Positions 27,787 to 38,695 of a stretch of DNA of 64,000 nucleotides are shown one piece after another. The DNA is taken from the NCBI RefSeq assembly GCF_002795425.1, contig NZ_PHHA01000006.1:1-64000 (forward strand), given 5' to 3'. The stretch's first letter is position 1. Every line of letters begins with the position of its first letter. A model generated the notes under the pieces. That model had not been told where the DNA came from and made no database searches. It saw nothing but the letters and a program-made list of their open reading frames with translations. The translations under genes and the position numbers were made by a program. Source of the stretch: Conservatibacter flavescens (GTDB lineage Bacteria > Pseudomonadota > Gammaproteobacteria > Enterobacterales > Pasteurellaceae).

Positions 27787-29052
27787 ATGGATATATTAAT
27801 GAGCCTACTCGGCATTGTTATTTTGTTAATCATTGCTTTACTCCTGTCTAATAATTGCAAAGCCATCAGTATTCGAGCCGTTGGCGGTGCATTATTAATT
27901 CAAATTTTAATCGGCGCATTTATTTTATATGTACCTGCTGGCCGTGATGCTTTATTAGCGATGGCAAATGGTGTAAGTAATGTCATTTCCTATGGTAATG
28001 AAGGGGTGAAATTCTTATTTGGTGGCTTAGCTTCCGACAAAGTGTTTGAGGTATTTGGTGGTGAAGGGTTTATCTTTGCGGTTCGCGTACTCCCTATCAT
28101 CGTCTTTTTCTCTGCTCTTATTTCCCTGCTTTACTATATTGGTATTATGCAATGGATTATTCGTATTATTGGCGGCGCATTACAAAAAGCGTTAGGGACA
28201 TCAAAAGCAGAGTCAATGTCTGCGGCTGCGAATATATTCGTTGGACAAACAGAAGCGCCTCTAGTCGTCAAACCTTATATTAGCAAAATGACCGAGTCTG
28301 AATTATTTGCAGTCATGTGTGGTGGATTAGCTTCTATTGCTGGATCTGTTATGGCTGGTTATGCCGGTATGGGGGTTCCGTTAACCTATTTAATTGCCGC
28401 TTCTTTTATGGCTGCACCTGCTGGGTTGTTATTTGCTAAAATTATGTACCCACAAACTGAGGTATTTAATGACGATATTGAAAAAGTCGATTTAGAAAAG
28501 CCAGCTAATATCCTTGATGCGGCAGCAGCTGGAGCGAGTTCTGGTATGCAATTAGCTTTAAATGTTGGTGCTATGTTAATCGCCTTTGTTGCGCTTATTG
28601 CATTATTAAATGGCATTTTAGGGGGCGTTGGTGCATGGTTTAATTACCCTGAATTATCCTTAGGATTAATTCTTGGTTGGATCTTTAAACCATTAGCTTG
28701 GGTCATTGGTGTGCCTTGGGAAGAAGCTGCAATAGCAGGACAAATGTTCGGAATTAAACTTGCTGTGAATGAGTTTGTCGGATATTTGGAATTTTCAAAA
28801 TATCTTAGCCCTGAAAGTGCGGTACAATTAAGTGATAAAACCAAAGCCATTATTACCTTTGCGCTATGTGGTTTTGCTAACTTTAGCTCTATCGCGATTC
28901 TCATTGGAGGATTAGGCGGTATGGCTCCTAATCGTCGTGGAGATATTGCACGTTTAGGGATAAAAGCCGTCATCGCTGGTTCATTAGCCAACTTAATGAG
29001 CGCAACTATTGCAGGTTTATTTATCGGTTTAAGTGGTGCTATATTAGCGTAA
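27787..29052 (+). CDS. nupC: Concentrative nucleoside transporter (NupC family)
   Basis: A 421-residue inner-membrane symporter that imports nucleosides. The family signatures are visible: NIFVGQTEAPLVVKPYI, GGLASIAGSVMAGYAGMGV, LAVNEFVGYLEFS and CGFANFSSIAILIGGLGGMAP. I start it at ATG 27787. The in-frame GTG at 27781 is part of its ribosome site (GAGGTG). It is followed by deoB and deoD, so uptake and breakdown of nucleosides are grouped. A hairpin (29077-29100) and a PurR-like box separate it from deoB. Confidence 0.95.
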   Translation: MDILMSLLGIVILLIIALLLSNNCKAISIRAVGGALLIQILIGAFILYVPAGRDALLAMANGVSNVISYGNEGVKFLFGGLASDKVFEVFGGEGFIFAVRVLPIIVFFSALISLLYYIGIMQWIIRIIGGALQKALGTSKAESMSAAANIFVGQTEAPLVVKPYISKMTESELFAVMCGGLASIAGSVMAGYAGMGVPLTYLIAASFMAAPAGLLFAKIMYPQTEVFNDDIEKVDLEKPANILDAAAAGASSGMQLALNVGAMLIAFVALIALLNGILGGVGAWFNYPELSLGLILGWIFKPLAWVIGVPWEEAAIAGQMFGIKLAVNEFVGYLEFSKYLSPESAVQLSDKTKAIITFALCGFANFSSIAILIGGLGGMAPNRRGDIARLGIKAVIAGSLANLMSATIAGLFIGLSGAILA

Positions 29053-29076
29053 TCGAGGAAATATTGAACTTTTCAA

Positions 29077-29100
29077 AACACCATGGCTTGCCATGGTGTT
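29077..29100 (+). terminator. Hairpin downstream of nupC
   Basis: A perfect 10-bp stem AACACCATGG/CCATGGTGTT with loop CTTG lies 24 bases after nupC. Only a weak T-rich tail follows, so it may be a partial terminator or an mRNA stabiliser. Confidence 0.65.
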
Positions 29101-29114
29101 GTTGTATTAGGCCA

Positions 29115-29130
29115 ACGGAAACGTTTGCCT
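29115..29130. promoter_or_regulatory. PurR-like operator upstream of deoB
   Basis: ACGGAAACGTTTGCCT matches the enteric PurR consensus ACGCAAACGTTTGCGT at 14 of 16 positions, including the central AAACGTTT. It lies 28 bases before the deoB start. This suggests purine-responsive control of deoB-deoD. Confidence 0.7.
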
Positions 29131-29157
29131 ATAAAAATCGCTTAAGGAGAAATTAAG

Positions 29158-30378
29158 ATGAAACGTGTATTTATTATGATGTTAGACTCTTTCGGTATTG
29201 GTTATTCAGATGATGCTGAAAAATTTGGTGATAAAGGCGCAAATACCTTAGGCCATATCGCACAACGCTGCGCTGAAGGCAAAGCGAATGAAAAAGGCCG
29301 AAGTGGCAAACTAAATTTACCAAATCTTTCCAAACTGGGATTAGGTTTGGCAGCCAAAGAATCCTGCGGTGAATTACCCGCCGGTTTTGAGCCTCAACCT
29401 GAACTCATTGGGGGCTATGCTTATGCGAAAGAAATTTCTTCTGGTAAAGATACCCCATCAGGACATTGGGAGATTGCAGGAGTACCTGTTTTATTTGATT
29501 GGGGCTATTTTCCTGAACATGAAAACAGTTTTCCCGCTGATCTTTTAGAACGTATTGTACAAAAAGCTGGCATTCCTGGTTATTTAGGTAATTGCCATTC
29601 TTCAGGGACAGTGATTCTTGATGAGCTAGGTGAAGAACATATGAAAACCGGCAAACCGATTTTTTATACATCTGTTGATTCTGTATTTCAAATTGCTTGC
29701 CATGAAGAGACTTACGGCTTAGAAAAACTCTATGAATTGTGCCAAATTGTACGTGAAGAATTAGAGGGATATAATATCGGTCGCGTTATCGCGCGTCCTT
29801 TTATAGGCAACAAAGCGGGTGAGTTTCAGCGCACAGGTAATCGTAAAGATTATTCTATTGAACCACCATCAGCCACCGTATTACAAAAATTAGTTGAAGA
29901 AAAGCAAGGAGAAGTCGTCTCTATTGGAAAAATCGCTGATATTTATGCTCATACGGGTATCACACATAAAGTCAAAGCTACAGGATTAGAAGAATTATTT
30001 GATAAAACACTTGTTGAAATACAACGTGCTGGACAAAACACTATCGTTTTCACTAACTTTGTTAACTTTGATTCCGATTTTGGGCATCGTAGAGATGTAG
30101 CGGGTTATGCGGCTGCATTAGAATATTTTGACCGCCGCCTACCGGAATTACTGAAGTTAATTCAAGGTGAAGATTTATTAATTATCGTCGCAGACCATGG
30201 TTGTGATCCTACATGGACTGGCACAGACCATACGCGTGAACACGTTCCTGTGTTATTATACGGGGCCAATGTGCCAAAAACTTTTTTAGGCCGTCGTGAA
30301 ACCTTTGCAGATGTTGGACAAACTATCGCAAATTATTTGGATTTATCACCAATGGATTACGGCAAAACGATTATTTAA
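29158..30378 (+). CDS. deoB: Phosphopentomutase
   Basis: A 406-residue alkaline-phosphatase-superfamily enzyme that interconverts (deoxy)ribose 1- and 5-phosphates in nucleoside catabolism. Metal-site sequences are visible: [10 protein letters not shown] at the start, [12 protein letters not shown] with the phospho-acceptor threonine, and [21 protein letters not shown] near the end. ATG 29158 follows TAAGGAGAAATTAAG. It is 31 bases upstream of deoD and likely in one transcript with it. A PurR-like box precedes it. Confidence 0.97.
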   Translation: MKRVFIMMLDSFGIGYSDDAEKFGDKGANTLGHIAQRCAEGKANEKGRSGKLNLPNLSKLGLGLAAKESCGELPAGFEPQPELIGGYAYAKEISSGKDTPSGHWEIAGVPVLFDWGYFPEHENSFPADLLERIVQKAGIPGYLGNCHSSGTVILDELGEEHMKTGKPIFYTSVDSVFQIACHEETYGLEKLYELCQIVREELEGYNIGRVIARPFIGNKAGEFQRTGNRKDYSIEPPSATVLQKLVEEKQGEVVSIGKIADIYAHTGITHKVKATGLEELFDKTLVEIQRAGQNTIVFTNFVNFDSDFGHRRDVAGYAAALEYFDRRLPELLKLIQGEDLLIIVADHGCDPTWTGTDHTREHVPVLLYGANVPKTFLGRRETFADVGQTIANYLDLSPMDYGKTII

Positions 30379-30409
30379 ATGTTAAAGACACAAATAAAGA
30401 GGAAAAAAT

Positions 30410-31123
30410 ATGACTCCACATATTAACGCACCTGTCGGTGCATTCGCTGATGTTGTTTTGATGCCAGGGGATCCATTACGTGCAAAATATATCGCTGAAA
30501 CATTTTTAGAAAATGTCGAGGAAGTTACCAACGTACGTAATATGCTAGGCTATACGGGTACTTACAAAGGGCGTAAAATTTCTGTTATGGGACATGGCAT
30601 GGGCATTCCTTCTTGTTCTATTTACACCAAAGAATTAATTACGGAGTACGGTGTAAAAAAAATTATCCGTGTAGGCTCTTGTGGTGCCGTTCGTCAAGAT
30701 GTCAAAGTACGTGATGTTATTATTGGTATGGGGGCATGTACGGATTCAAAAGTGAACCGAATTCGCTTCAAAGACAATGACTTTGCGGCTATCGCAGATT
30801 TTGATATGACCGCCGCTGCAGTAGAAGCCGCCAAAGCACAAGGTATCGCTGTACGTGTAGGTAATTTATTTTCTGCAGATTTATTCTATACACCAGATGT
30901 GGAAATGTTTGATATTATGGAAAAATACGGTATCTTAGGTGTAGAAATGGAAGCGGCCGGAATATACGGTGTTGCAGCTGAATTTGGTGCAAAAGCACTA
31001 AGTATTTGCACAGTATCCGATCATATCCGTACAGGTGAACAAACTTCCCCTGAAGAACGTCAAGTCACCTTTAATGAAATGATTACCATTGCGTTAGAAT
31101 CCGTATTGATTGGCGATCGCTAA
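30410..31123 (+). CDS. deoD: Purine nucleoside phosphorylase DeoD
   Basis: A 237-residue hexameric-type phosphorylase that releases purine bases and ribose 1-phosphate, which DeoB then converts. The start [20 protein letters not shown] and the signatures [16 protein letters not shown] and VGSCGAVR are typical, as is [13 protein letters not shown]. The catalytic aspartate is in CTVSDHI. It follows deoB by 31 bases with AGAGGAAA as ribosome site. Confidence 0.97.
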   Translation: MTPHINAPVGAFADVVLMPGDPLRAKYIAETFLENVEEVTNVRNMLGYTGTYKGRKISVMGHGMGIPSCSIYTKELITEYGVKKIIRVGSCGAVRQDVKVRDVIIGMGACTDSKVNRIRFKDNDFAAIADFDMTAAAVEAAKAQGIAVRVGNLFSADLFYTPDVEMFDIMEKYGILGVEMEAAGIYGVAAEFGAKALSICTVSDHIRTGEQTSPEERQVTFNEMITIALESVLIGDR

Positions 31124-31197
31124 CCTCACGCCCAACAAAGGTTGCATAAAATCAGAGGGGGGGTAATCTCCCCTTAATTATATACTCGGAGAACAAT

Positions 31198-32061
31198 ATG
31201 AATTTTATCGGAAAGCTATTAGGTGTCATCATTGGTTATCGCTTTGGTGGCTTTTTTGGCGCGATTGCTGGCGCATTCTTAGGTCATTTATTAGATAAAA
31301 AAATTTATACTTTAGGTAGTGTCACTTCAAGCTTCTTTAAAAAAACACTGACTCGCCAAGACTTATTTTTGCAAACAACCTTTGCCGTATTAGGGCATTT
31401 AAGTAAATCGAAAGGGCGTGTGACGGAAGGGGATATCCAACTAGCGACCAATTTAATGCAACAAATGCGCCTTGATGATGCAAGTCGTCAATTAGCGCAA
31501 GCGGCATTTAATCGAGGTAAACAGCCAGATTTCCCTATTCGCCAAGTGATCCGAGAATTTCGCCAAGGTTGTGGACAACGTAGTGACTTATTACGTATGT
31601 TTCTTGAAATTCAAGTACAAGCAGCCTTTGCTGATGCGCATTTGCATGAAAATGAAAAAGAGGTGCTATTTGTTGTTGCTGAAGAATTAGGACTATCACG
31701 CATGCAATTTGAGCAAATGCTTGCTATGGTTTACGCCTCACAGCAATTTACCCGTGGTGGTTATTACCAACAACAAGGTGGCTATCAACAACACAGACAG
31801 CAAGGCTATCAACAAAATAGCTATCGCCAAAGCCAATCATCCGGCCCAACTATCCATGATGCATATAAAGTATTAGGTGTTAATGACAGCGACGATCAAA
31901 AAACTGTAAAACGTGCTTATCGTCGTTTAATGAATGAACATCACCCAGATAAATTAGTTTCTAAAGGATTACCTGAAGAAATGATGGAAATGGCAAAAGA
32001 AAAAGCCCAACAAATTCAAGCCGCTTACGATTTAATTTGTAAAATTAAAGGTTGGAAATAA
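31198..32061 (+). CDS. djlA: Co-chaperone DjlA (membrane-anchored DnaJ-like)
   Basis: A 287-residue protein with a glycine-rich N-terminal membrane segment (GVIIGYRFGGFFGAIAGAFLG). A TerB-like central domain follows, then a Q/Y/G-rich linker (about 180-215), and a C-terminal J domain with the HPD motif in NEHHPDKLV. It stimulates DnaK ATPase at the inner membrane. ATG 31198 is preceded by GGAGAACAAT. It is 74 bases after deoD across a G/C-rich possible hairpin (about 31155-31180). Confidence 0.95.
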   Translation: MNFIGKLLGVIIGYRFGGFFGAIAGAFLGHLLDKKIYTLGSVTSSFFKKTLTRQDLFLQTTFAVLGHLSKSKGRVTEGDIQLATNLMQQMRLDDASRQLAQAAFNRGKQPDFPIRQVIREFRQGCGQRSDLLRMFLEIQVQAAFADAHLHENEKEVLFVVAEELGLSRMQFEQMLAMVYASQQFTRGGYYQQQGGYQQHRQQGYQQNSYRQSQSSGPTIHDAYKVLGVNDSDDQKTVKRAYRRLMNEHHPDKLVSKGLPEEMMEMAKEKAQQIQAAYDLICKIKGWK

Positions 32062-32089
32062 TGATCACTTCTTGGGTTAAATAGCCATT

Positions 32090-33022
32090 ATGCGTGTTAT
32101 TCTAGCGCCAATGCAAGGGGTTCTCGATCCCCTTGTTCGCCAATTACTTACCGATGTTAATGACTATGATTTATGCATTTCCGAATTTGTACGAGTAGTC
32201 GATCAACTCTTACCTCACAAAGTGTTTTATCGTCTTTGCCCTGAACTTTATCAGGGCGGTTTCACCCCATCAGGCACACCCGTTCGCGTACAATTGCTCG
32301 GACAGCATCCCCAATGGCTAGGGGAAAATGCACAACGCGCCATAGAACTGGGCTCACAGGGTATTGATCTAAACTGTGGCTGCCCATCTAAAACCGTAAA
32401 TGGTAGCCATGGCGGTGCAAGTTTACTCAAACAACCTGAACTCATTTATCAAGCAACAAAAGCCTTACGCCAAGCAGTCCCTCAAGACAAAACGGTCAGT
32501 GTTAAAGTTCGGCTAGGTTGGGATAGCGCTGATTTTGCCTTTGAGATAGCCGATGCAGTACAACAAGGTGGCGCTAATGAAATCACTATTCACGGACGTA
32601 CCAAACTAGACGGCTATCGCGCTGATCGCATTAATTGGGCAAAAATTAATGAAATACGACAAAAACTGACGATTCCTGTTATTGCAAATGGCGAAATTTG
32701 GCATTGGCAAGATGGACAAAACTGCCTAGCCGTGACAGGTTGTTCAGATTTAATGATTGGTCGTGGAGCCCTTAACATTCCTAATTTAAGTTTAGTCATT
32801 AAACATAATCAGGCTAAAATGGCTTGGGAAGACGTCATGGCAATGCTACGCCGATATGCGGAAATGGAAAATATTCATGATACCGGCTTTTACCATGTTG
32901 CTCGAATTAAACAATGGCTACATTATTTACAAAAAGAATATGAAAAAGCCACCGCACTTTTTCAGCATATCAAAACCTGCCATGACGGTGAAGAATTAAA
33001 AGCGCGCATTGCACAATTCTAA
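32090..33022 (+). CDS. dusC: tRNA-dihydrouridine(16) synthase DusC
   Basis: A 310-residue flavin enzyme that reduces uridine in tRNA. The start [18 protein letters not shown], the catalytic cysteine block [21 protein letters not shown] and the FMN-binding NGEIWHW and MIGRGAL are all present. The shape matches DusC better than DusA or DusB. It is 28 bases after djlA with only a weak ribosome site. Its 3' end overlaps the convergent xerC gene by 4 bases. Confidence 0.93.
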   Translation: MRVILAPMQGVLDPLVRQLLTDVNDYDLCISEFVRVVDQLLPHKVFYRLCPELYQGGFTPSGTPVRVQLLGQHPQWLGENAQRAIELGSQGIDLNCGCPSKTVNGSHGGASLLKQPELIYQATKALRQAVPQDKTVSVKVRLGWDSADFAFEIADAVQQGGANEITIHGRTKLDGYRADRINWAKINEIRQKLTIPVIANGEIWHWQDGQNCLAVTGCSDLMIGRGALNIPNLSLVIKHNQAKMAWEDVMAMLRRYAEMENIHDTGFYHVARIKQWLHYLQKEYEKATALFQHIKTCHDGEELKARIAQF

Positions 33023-33909
33023 TTACCTTTTTTCTTCGCTCTAGGATGGGCAGAATCATAGACTTCTGCTAAATGCTGGAAGTTCAGATGAGTATAAATT
33101 TGTGTAGTCGATAAATTCGCATGCCCAAGCAATTCCTGCACAGCACGTAAATCAGAACTTGCCTCTAACATATGCGTTGCAAAAGAATGGCGTAACTTAT
33201 GCGGATTTAAATGGCTGTTTAAACCTTGCTTAACGCCCCATATTTCCATGCGTTTTTGAATTGCTCGATGGGTAATACGATTACCTAATTGACTGACAAA
33301 CAACGCATCATCTTTTGGATTAAACAATAATCGTACTTTTAACCATTCTTGCACGGCATGAGAAGCATGGCGCCCAAAGGGCAAAATACGTTCTTTATTT
33401 CCTTTTCCCAATACGCGCACTTCACGCGTACGTAGATTCAAACTTTGTAAATCTAAGCCTTGTAATTCTGATAAACGCAAGCCAGCACTATACATCAATT
33501 CCATCATAGCACGATCGCGAATATCAATCGGTTCCTTACTATTATTATTCAACAGTTGTTGTACTTGTTCTGTATCAATATTTTTTGGCAAATGCTTACC
33601 TGGTTTAGGCGCGGAAATCCCCACTGCTGGGTTAACACTTAATTCTCCTTGCGCCACTAAATACGCTAAAAACTGGCGCAATGCGGATAAACGCAAAGCT
33701 AAACTTTTCGCTTTAAGGCCTTCTTTATGACTTTGTGCCAATAAAAAACGCACTACACTTGGCGTTAACTGCTGCCAACTATTAATGCCATGTGGCTGCA
33801 ATAATCCAACAACTTTATTTAATTGACGCTGGTAATTCGTCAAAGTATGTGGACTCACTTGGCGTTCAATGCGCAAATAAGCCCAGTATTTTTGCAACCA
33901 CGTCTGCAT
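33019..33909 (-). CDS. xerC: Tyrosine recombinase XerC
   Basis: A 296-residue site-specific recombinase that with XerD resolves chromosome dimers at dif. The catalytic set is visible: arginine in SAGLRLSEL, lysine in [22 protein letters not shown], the histidine in LLGHANLS and the tyrosine nucleophile in [11 protein letters not shown] start it at ATG 33909. Another ATG lies one codon upstream, and longer frames overlap dapF. It follows dapF closely, as in enteric dapF-xerC operons. Confidence 0.96.
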   Translation of the reverse strand: MQTWLQKYWAYLRIERQVSPHTLTNYQRQLNKVVGLLQPHGINSWQQLTPSVVRFLLAQSHKEGLKAKSLALRLSALRQFLAYLVAQGELSVNPAVGISAPKPGKHLPKNIDTEQVQQLLNNNSKEPIDIRDRAMMELMYSAGLRLSELQGLDLQSLNLRTREVRVLGKGNKERILPFGRHASHAVQEWLKVRLLFNPKDDALFVSQLGNRITHRAIQKRMEIWGVKQGLNSHLNPHKLRHSFATHMLEASSDLRAVQELLGHANLSTTQIYTHLNFQHLAEVYDSAHPRAKKKGN

Positions 33910-33922
33910 CATATATCCTATG

Positions 33923-34747
33923 TTATAGCTTAATAACACCATCATAAATATGTGTCGCCTCCCCTGTCATATACAAGGGATGCCCTTCACCAGACCACTG
34001 GATAATTAAACTTCCTCCAGGCAAATCTACTTGGACTTTATTATCCAAAACCCCTTGCATAATCCCAACAGCCGCCGCAGCACAAGCCCCGCTTCCACAC
34101 GCTTGAGTTTCTCCTGCCCCACGTTCATATACTCGTAATTTAATATGATTACGATTCAATACCTGCATAAATCCAACATTGACTCGCTCAGGAAAACGCT
34201 CATGCTTTTCTAACAATGGCCCCAAATCTGCCACATTCGCAGTTTCTACATTTTCTACTTGTAACACAAAATGAGGATTCCCCATAGATACAGCCCCGCC
34301 CAATACAGTTTGAAGTGCGGTACGAATAATATAATTTTTTTCAAATTTATTCGCAGTAAAAGGAATTTTAGCCGGCTCCCAAATTGGCTCCCCCATATTG
34401 ACACGTATGCTATTATCCTCGTTTACGGTTAAGATCATTTTGCCATTTTGGGTACTGACCGCAATGTCTTTTTTATTCGTTAAACCTTTTAAGGTGACAA
34501 AACGCGCAAAACAACGCGCACCATTACCACATTGTGCCACTTCACTACCATCAGCATTAAAAATACGGTAATGGAAATCCAAATCGGGATCATAAGGTGG
34601 CTCAACCACCAGCAGCTGATCAAAGCCAATTCCTCGATGACGATCGGCTAAACGACGAATCATGTCTTCTGGAAAAAAAATATTTTGTGTCACGGCATCC
34701 ACCACCACAAAATCATTTCCCAATCCATGCATTTTAGAAAATTGCAT
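33923..34747 (-). CDS. dapF: Diaminopimelate epimerase
   Basis: A 274-residue cofactor-independent epimerase that makes meso-diaminopimelate for lysine and peptidoglycan. Both catalytic cysteines are present, in [10 protein letters not shown] and [12 protein letters not shown]. The start [19 protein letters not shown] is diagnostic. It is transcribed divergently from tdk across 186 bases and is followed directly by xerC. An AAGTGCGGT signal lies inside near 34314. Confidence 0.98.
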   Translation of the reverse strand: MQFSKMHGLGNDFVVVDAVTQNIFFPEDMIRRLADRHRGIGFDQLLVVEPPYDPDLDFHYRIFNADGSEVAQCGNGARCFARFVTLKGLTNKKDIAVSTQNGKMILTVNEDNSIRVNMGEPIWEPAKIPFTANKFEKNYIIRTALQTVLGGAVSMGNPHFVLQVENVETANVADLGPLLEKHERFPERVNVGFMQVLNRNHIKLRVYERGAGETQACGSGACAAAAVGIMQGVLDNKVQVDLPGGSLIIQWSGEGHPLYMTGEATHIYDGVIKL

Positions 34748-34933
34748 TAATATACCTCAAAAAAATTCATTATAATTAAAGGCATTATAATCATATCCCT
34801 AATACTTGTCTAACAGTTAACCGACCACAAATCCCCTTCCCCATAAAGCCACATAAAACGGTATAATGAGAGAAACTATACTGAGTTTTATGTTAAAATT
34901 GACCACAATATCACGACATATTTAAGGAAACTG

Positions 34934-35515
34934 ATGGCTAAACTTTATTTTTATTACTCAACCATGAATGCAGGAAAATCCACCACATTACTGCAATCAT
35001 CTTATAATTATCAAGAAAGAAACATGAATACCCTCGTGTATACTGCAGCCATTGATGATCGCTTTGGTGTTGGAAAAATTACTTCTCGTATTGGAATCAG
35101 TCAATCCGCCAATTTATTCAGCCCAAACACCGACTTATTTCAAGAAATCCAAACCCATTTACAAACAGAAAAACTCCATTGCATTTTGGTTGATGAAGCC
35201 CAATTTCTCACTAAAGCACAAGTCTATCAACTCAGCAATGTCGTAGATAAGCTTAATATTCCCGTACTCTGCTATGGTTTACGTACAGATTTTCAAGCGG
35301 AATTATTCGAAGGCAGCCGTTATCTATTGGCTTGGGCAGATCAATTAGAAGAACTCAAAACCATTTGTTATTGTGGGCGCAAAGCTAATTTTGTCCTACG
35401 TTTAGATGAGCAAGGTCAAGTCGTCACAGATGGAGAACAAGTTAAAATTGGCGGAAATGATCGTTATTTATCCGTTTGCCGGCAACATTATAAAGAAAAA
35501 ACCGGCCATTTATAA
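34934..35515 (+). CDS. tdk: Thymidine kinase
   Basis: A 193-residue type II thymidine kinase. The P-loop is [12 protein letters not shown], the Mg-binding DEAQFL follows, and the lasso/zinc region is present with CYCGRK and the later cysteine in SVCRQHY. It phosphorylates salvaged thymidine. ATG 34934 has TTAAGGAAACTG upstream. It stands alone between dapF (divergent) and acs. Confidence 0.97.
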   Translation: MAKLYFYYSTMNAGKSTTLLQSSYNYQERNMNTLVYTAAIDDRFGVGKITSRIGISQSANLFSPNTDLFQEIQTHLQTEKLHCILVDEAQFLTKAQVYQLSNVVDKLNIPVLCYGLRTDFQAELFEGSRYLLAWADQLEELKTICYCGRKANFVLRLDEQGQVVTDGEQVKIGGNDRYLSVCRQHYKEKTGHL

Positions 35516-35545
35516 ACCGCAAGTTATCCCCTATTTTTATATTTA

Positions 35546-35599
35546 TTAGTGATAAAAACACATTAATATCGCGTATTAATTAATCAGATTTATCACTAA
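35546..35599. promoter_or_regulatory. Nested inverted repeats upstream of acs
   Basis: An outer perfect 11-bp inverted repeat TTAGTGATAAA/TTTATCACTAA (35546-35556, 35589-35599) encloses an inner palindrome ATTAATA-TCGCG-TATTAAT (35562-35580) with nearly the same centre. Such nested symmetry is typical of a two-site operator. The regulator is unknown. Confidence 0.55.
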
Positions 35600-35609
35600 A
35601 TCTCAATTT

Positions 35610-35625
35610 TGTGATCTCAGTCAAT
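35610..35625. promoter_or_regulatory. Possible CRP site upstream of acs
   Basis: TGTGATCTCAGTCAAT keeps the left TGTGA half and most of the right TCACA half (8 of 10 key bases). It lies about 120 bases upstream of the acs start. E. coli acs is CRP-activated, which makes this reasonable, but the match is imperfect. Confidence 0.4.
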
Positions 35626-35744
35626 AACATTTTATTAACATCACTTGATCTCAACCTGAAGCCACTCTAAAGTAGTAGAGACATTTAAAATTGGTAATAA
35701 TGGCTGACTGCAGTATCGTCGCCTCTATTCTTTGGAGGATTACA

Positions 35745-37694
35745 ATGCAACACGACACCCTTATTTTTAAACCATCTGATGAATTTCGTCGCCAAGCAAA
35801 CCTCTCCGGTTTAGAAAACTATCAGGCATTATGGGAAAACGCTGATAACAATTATTTACAATATTGGAGCGATTTGGCTCGTGAATTGATCACTTGGAAA
35901 AAGCCATTTATGCAAATTTTTGATGATAGCAACCCGCCTTTTTATAAATGGTTTGCCGATGGGACATTGAATGTATCTTATAACTGTCTTGATCGTCATC
36001 TACCGGACAAAGGAGACAAAATTGCCTTAACCTTTGAATCGGATTTTGGGCAAGTCTCGCAATTTACGTATGCACAACTCCATAATCGAGTATGCCGCTT
36101 TGCCAACGCACTACGTGAATTAGGTATACAAAAAGGCGATCGTGTCATTATTTACTTACCTATGATCGTTGAAGCCATTATCGCAATGCAAGCATGCGCA
36201 AGAATTGGCGCAATTCATTCCGTTGTATTTGGTGGCTTCTCTGCGGGAGCATTACGTGATCGTATTGAGGATGCCCAAGCTAAAATAGTAATTACTGCAA
36301 ATGCGGGCTTGCGGGGAGGAAAAATTATCCCACTAAAAGAAACCGTAGATGAGGCTTTAGAACTGGGCTGTAAAAGTGTTGAAAATGTGATTGTCTACCA
36401 CCGCGTTAATATTGACACACCTTGGAAAAAAGGACGTGATTTATGGTGGAACGAATTATCAAAACATCAACCTGCTTTTTGCGAACCGGAATGGATGAAC
36501 GCAGAAGATCCATTATTTATTCTTTATACCTCCGGCTCAACCGGCAAACCTAAGGGTGTCGTACATAGCACCGCTGGCTATTTATTGGGTGCCATGAATT
36601 CTTTTTATACTGTATTTGATCATAAGGCTGATGATATTTATTGGTGTACAGCTGACGTAGGTTGGATTACAGGACATTCCTATATTTGCTACGGTCCTCT
36701 TGCCAATGGAGCAAGCCAAATTATTTACGAAGGCGTACCAAGCTATCCTGATGCAGGGCGCATTTGGCGTATGATTCAGCGCCATAAAGTCAGTGTTTTT
36801 TACACTTCACCAACCTTAATTCGTTCTCTTACAAGACTTGGTGATCACATTCCTAAAAAATATGATTTATCGAGTTTACGCCTATTAGGTAGTGTGGGCG
36901 AACCGATTAACCCTGCCGCATGGTTATGGTTTTACGAAATTGTCGGGGGTGGACGTTGTCCTATTGTTGATACTTGGTGGCAGACTGAAACAGGTTCATT
37001 AATGTTATCTCCCGTTCCAGGCATTAATGCCATGAAACCAGGTTCTTGTACGCTACCATTACCAGGAATTATGGCAGATGTTGTTGATGAGCAAGGCAAC
37101 AAATGTGAGACAGAAGAAGCGGGTGCATTAGTGATTAAACGCCCATTTCCATCTATGCTACGTAATGTTTGGGGCGATCCTGAACGTTATAAATCTAATT
37201 ATTTTCCACAAGAATATGGTGGTGGAAAATATTATGTTGCCGGAGACTCCGCACACCGTGACAAAGATGGCTATTTTTGGATTTTAGGCCGCCTTGATGA
37301 TGTGCTCAATGTCTCGGGTCACCGTTTAGGCACAGCCGAAATTGAGTCCGCACTTGTCGCCCATGAACAAGTTGTTGAAGCTGCTGTTGTTGGTAAACCT
37401 GACGAAATCAAGGGCGAAGCGGTTGTCGCTTTTGTTGTATTAAAAGGTATTCGTCCAGATGGCGAAGAAGCAAAACAATTTGCCGAAGAATTAAAATTAT
37501 GGGTAGCCAACGAAATCGGCAAAATTGCGCGCCCTGATGATATTCGCTTCGCTGAAAACCTGCCAAAAACTCGCTCAGGAAAAATTATGCGTCGTTTATT
37601 GCGCTCCATTGCTAAAAATGAAATGATTACTCAAGATATTTCAACCCTTGAAAATCCACAAATCATCGGCCAATTACAACAGCAAGTCATTTAA
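35745..37694 (+). CDS. acs: Acetyl-CoA synthetase
   Basis: A 649-residue AMP-forming ligase that activates acetate to acetyl-CoA. Motifs in order: the ATP-binding [15 protein letters not shown], the acetate-pocket [10 protein letters not shown], the hinge-region [18 protein letters not shown] and the acetylation-site block [13 protein letters not shown] with the catalytic lysine. I start it at ATG 35745 (MQHDTLIFK), which has GGAGGATTACA upstream and gives the standard length. A longer frame from 35691 is unlikely. Its leader holds nested inverted repeats and a possible CRP site. Confidence 0.97.
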   Translation: MQHDTLIFKPSDEFRRQANLSGLENYQALWENADNNYLQYWSDLARELITWKKPFMQIFDDSNPPFYKWFADGTLNVSYNCLDRHLPDKGDKIALTFESDFGQVSQFTYAQLHNRVCRFANALRELGIQKGDRVIIYLPMIVEAIIAMQACARIGAIHSVVFGGFSAGALRDRIEDAQAKIVITANAGLRGGKIIPLKETVDEALELGCKSVENVIVYHRVNIDTPWKKGRDLWWNELSKHQPAFCEPEWMNAEDPLFILYTSGSTGKPKGVVHSTAGYLLGAMNSFYTVFDHKADDIYWCTADVGWITGHSYICYGPLANGASQIIYEGVPSYPDAGRIWRMIQRHKVSVFYTSPTLIRSLTRLGDHIPKKYDLSSLRLLGSVGEPINPAAWLWFYEIVGGGRCPIVDTWWQTETGSLMLSPVPGINAMKPGSCTLPLPGIMADVVDEQGNKCETEEAGALVIKRPFPSMLRNVWGDPERYKSNYFPQEYGGGKYYVAGDSAHRDKDGYFWILGRLDDVLNVSGHRLGTAEIESALVAHEQVVEAAVVGKPDEIKGEAVVAFVVLKGIRPDGEEAKQFAEELKLWVANEIGKIARPDDIRFAENLPKTRSGKIMRRLLRSIAKNEMITQDISTLENPQIIGQLQQQVI

Positions 37695-37708
37695 TATTTC
37701 CCCAATAT

Positions 37709-37732
37709 TAGGGCAGCTATCTCACTGCCCTA
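37709..37732 (+). terminator. Hairpin downstream of acs
   Basis: TAGGGCAG/CTGCCCTA form an 8-bp stem 14 bases after the acs stop codon, without a strong T run. It is a possible terminator or 3' stabiliser. Confidence 0.55.
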
Positions 37733-37854
37733 TTGATAAAAACTCCAGTTAAAACAAACCATTATAAAAAATAACTTTTTATTTTCAGAAATATTGCAAA
37801 AAAAAACAAATACTTATAATGGATCTGTACTTTATTAACCTAAAGGAGCAAACC

Positions 37855-38649
37855 ATGAAACAAAATACATTTACTAAATTTGGCGTTACGTTATTCGCTT
37901 CACTTGTTTTAGCTGCTTGTGGCAGCAGTGGAGGCGGCGATGATAACAATAATACTTCCACTTCTACTTCTACCTCAACAGCAACACAGCCAGAGAAGCC
38001 ATCAACAAATACTCAACCTACTTCCCCAACAACTTCAACTCAATCAACAACAGGTAAAGCCCTCGTTATTGAAGCAGAAACGGCTAAAGTGACTCCAAAA
38101 CCATTAGATACCACAAATCTTTCAGAAATTGAAGTTGATGGTGTAAAATTAACAATTTCCCGACCAGGTATCTATTCTGGCGGCTGGTCACTCTTAAACA
38201 TTGGTTCAACAGACACCCAAATGTGCTGTGGCAGATATGAATCCGTGAAAATCGGATACCAAAGCGAAGTCGGCAAAAATGGCTATGTATTTTATAATGG
38301 CGTGCCAACCGCTGCTAACGAAATCCCAACCACTGGTACAGCAACCTATACTGGGGACTCACTTTATCTCTCTCAGTTAGAAATAGCAGAAGAAGATACC
38401 TATAGAGGTAATGCGAATTTAGTCGCTAATTTTGCAGACAAAACCCTTACCGGGAAGTTAACTAACGAAATTGCTGAAGTTAATCTTGATGCTAAAATCA
38501 ACCAAAACAGCTTTACTGGTAGTGCAACCTCTAACATTGAAAAAACCACAGCTGAAGTAGAAGGTAAATTCTACGGCAAAAACGCCCAAGAAATTGGGGG
38601 AATGGCCACTAGCGAAGATTGGATTGCCGTATTCGCTGGTAAAAAATAA
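37855..38649 (+). CDS. Slam-dependent surface lipoprotein
   Basis: A 264-residue lipoprotein. The signal peptide ends in the lipobox VLAACGSS. A low-complexity linker of about 45 residues rich in Thr, Ser and Pro follows, partly encoded by ACTTCT-like hexamers. The C-terminal part is rich in beta strands and contains MCCGRYESVKIGYQ and YVFYNGVPTA, which resemble Slam-dependent lipoproteins with TbpB-like small barrels. I start it at ATG 37855, which has AAAGGAGCAAACC before it. It is followed by a Slam gene, so export to the cell surface is likely. Relatives bind host iron or heme carriers or complement factors; the ligand here is unknown. Confidence 0.85.
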   Translation: MKQNTFTKFGVTLFASLVLAACGSSGGGDDNNNTSTSTSTSTATQPEKPSTNTQPTSPTTSTQSTTGKALVIEAETAKVTPKPLDTTNLSEIEVDGVKLTISRPGIYSGGWSLLNIGSTDTQMCCGRYESVKIGYQSEVGKNGYVFYNGVPTAANEIPTTGTATYTGDSLYLSQLEIAEEDTYRGNANLVANFADKTLTGKLTNEIAEVNLDAKINQNSFTGSATSNIEKTTAEVEGKFYGKNAQEIGGMATSEDWIAVFAGKK

Positions 38650-38668
38650 TTCTATCACTTTAATATAT

Positions 38669-38691
38669 GGGCAAGTTTGACTTGCCCTTTC
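38669..38691 (+). terminator. Attenuating hairpin between lipoprotein and slam genes
   Basis: GGGCAAG/CTTGCCC with a 5-base loop is followed by TTTCT, immediately before the slam start codon. It would let most transcripts stop after the lipoprotein gene, so the translocon is made in smaller amounts. That balance is inferred. Confidence 0.65.
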
Positions 38692-38695
38692 TGTC

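Noticed and set aside
35691-35744. Longer Acs start
   Set aside because: It adds 18 residues without a ribosome site, while ATG 35745 has GGAGGAT and gives the usual length.
37950-38060. Hexamer-like repeats in the lipoprotein gene as an on/off phase-variation tract
   Set aside because: The unit is six bases, so gain or loss keeps the frame. Only linker length could vary.
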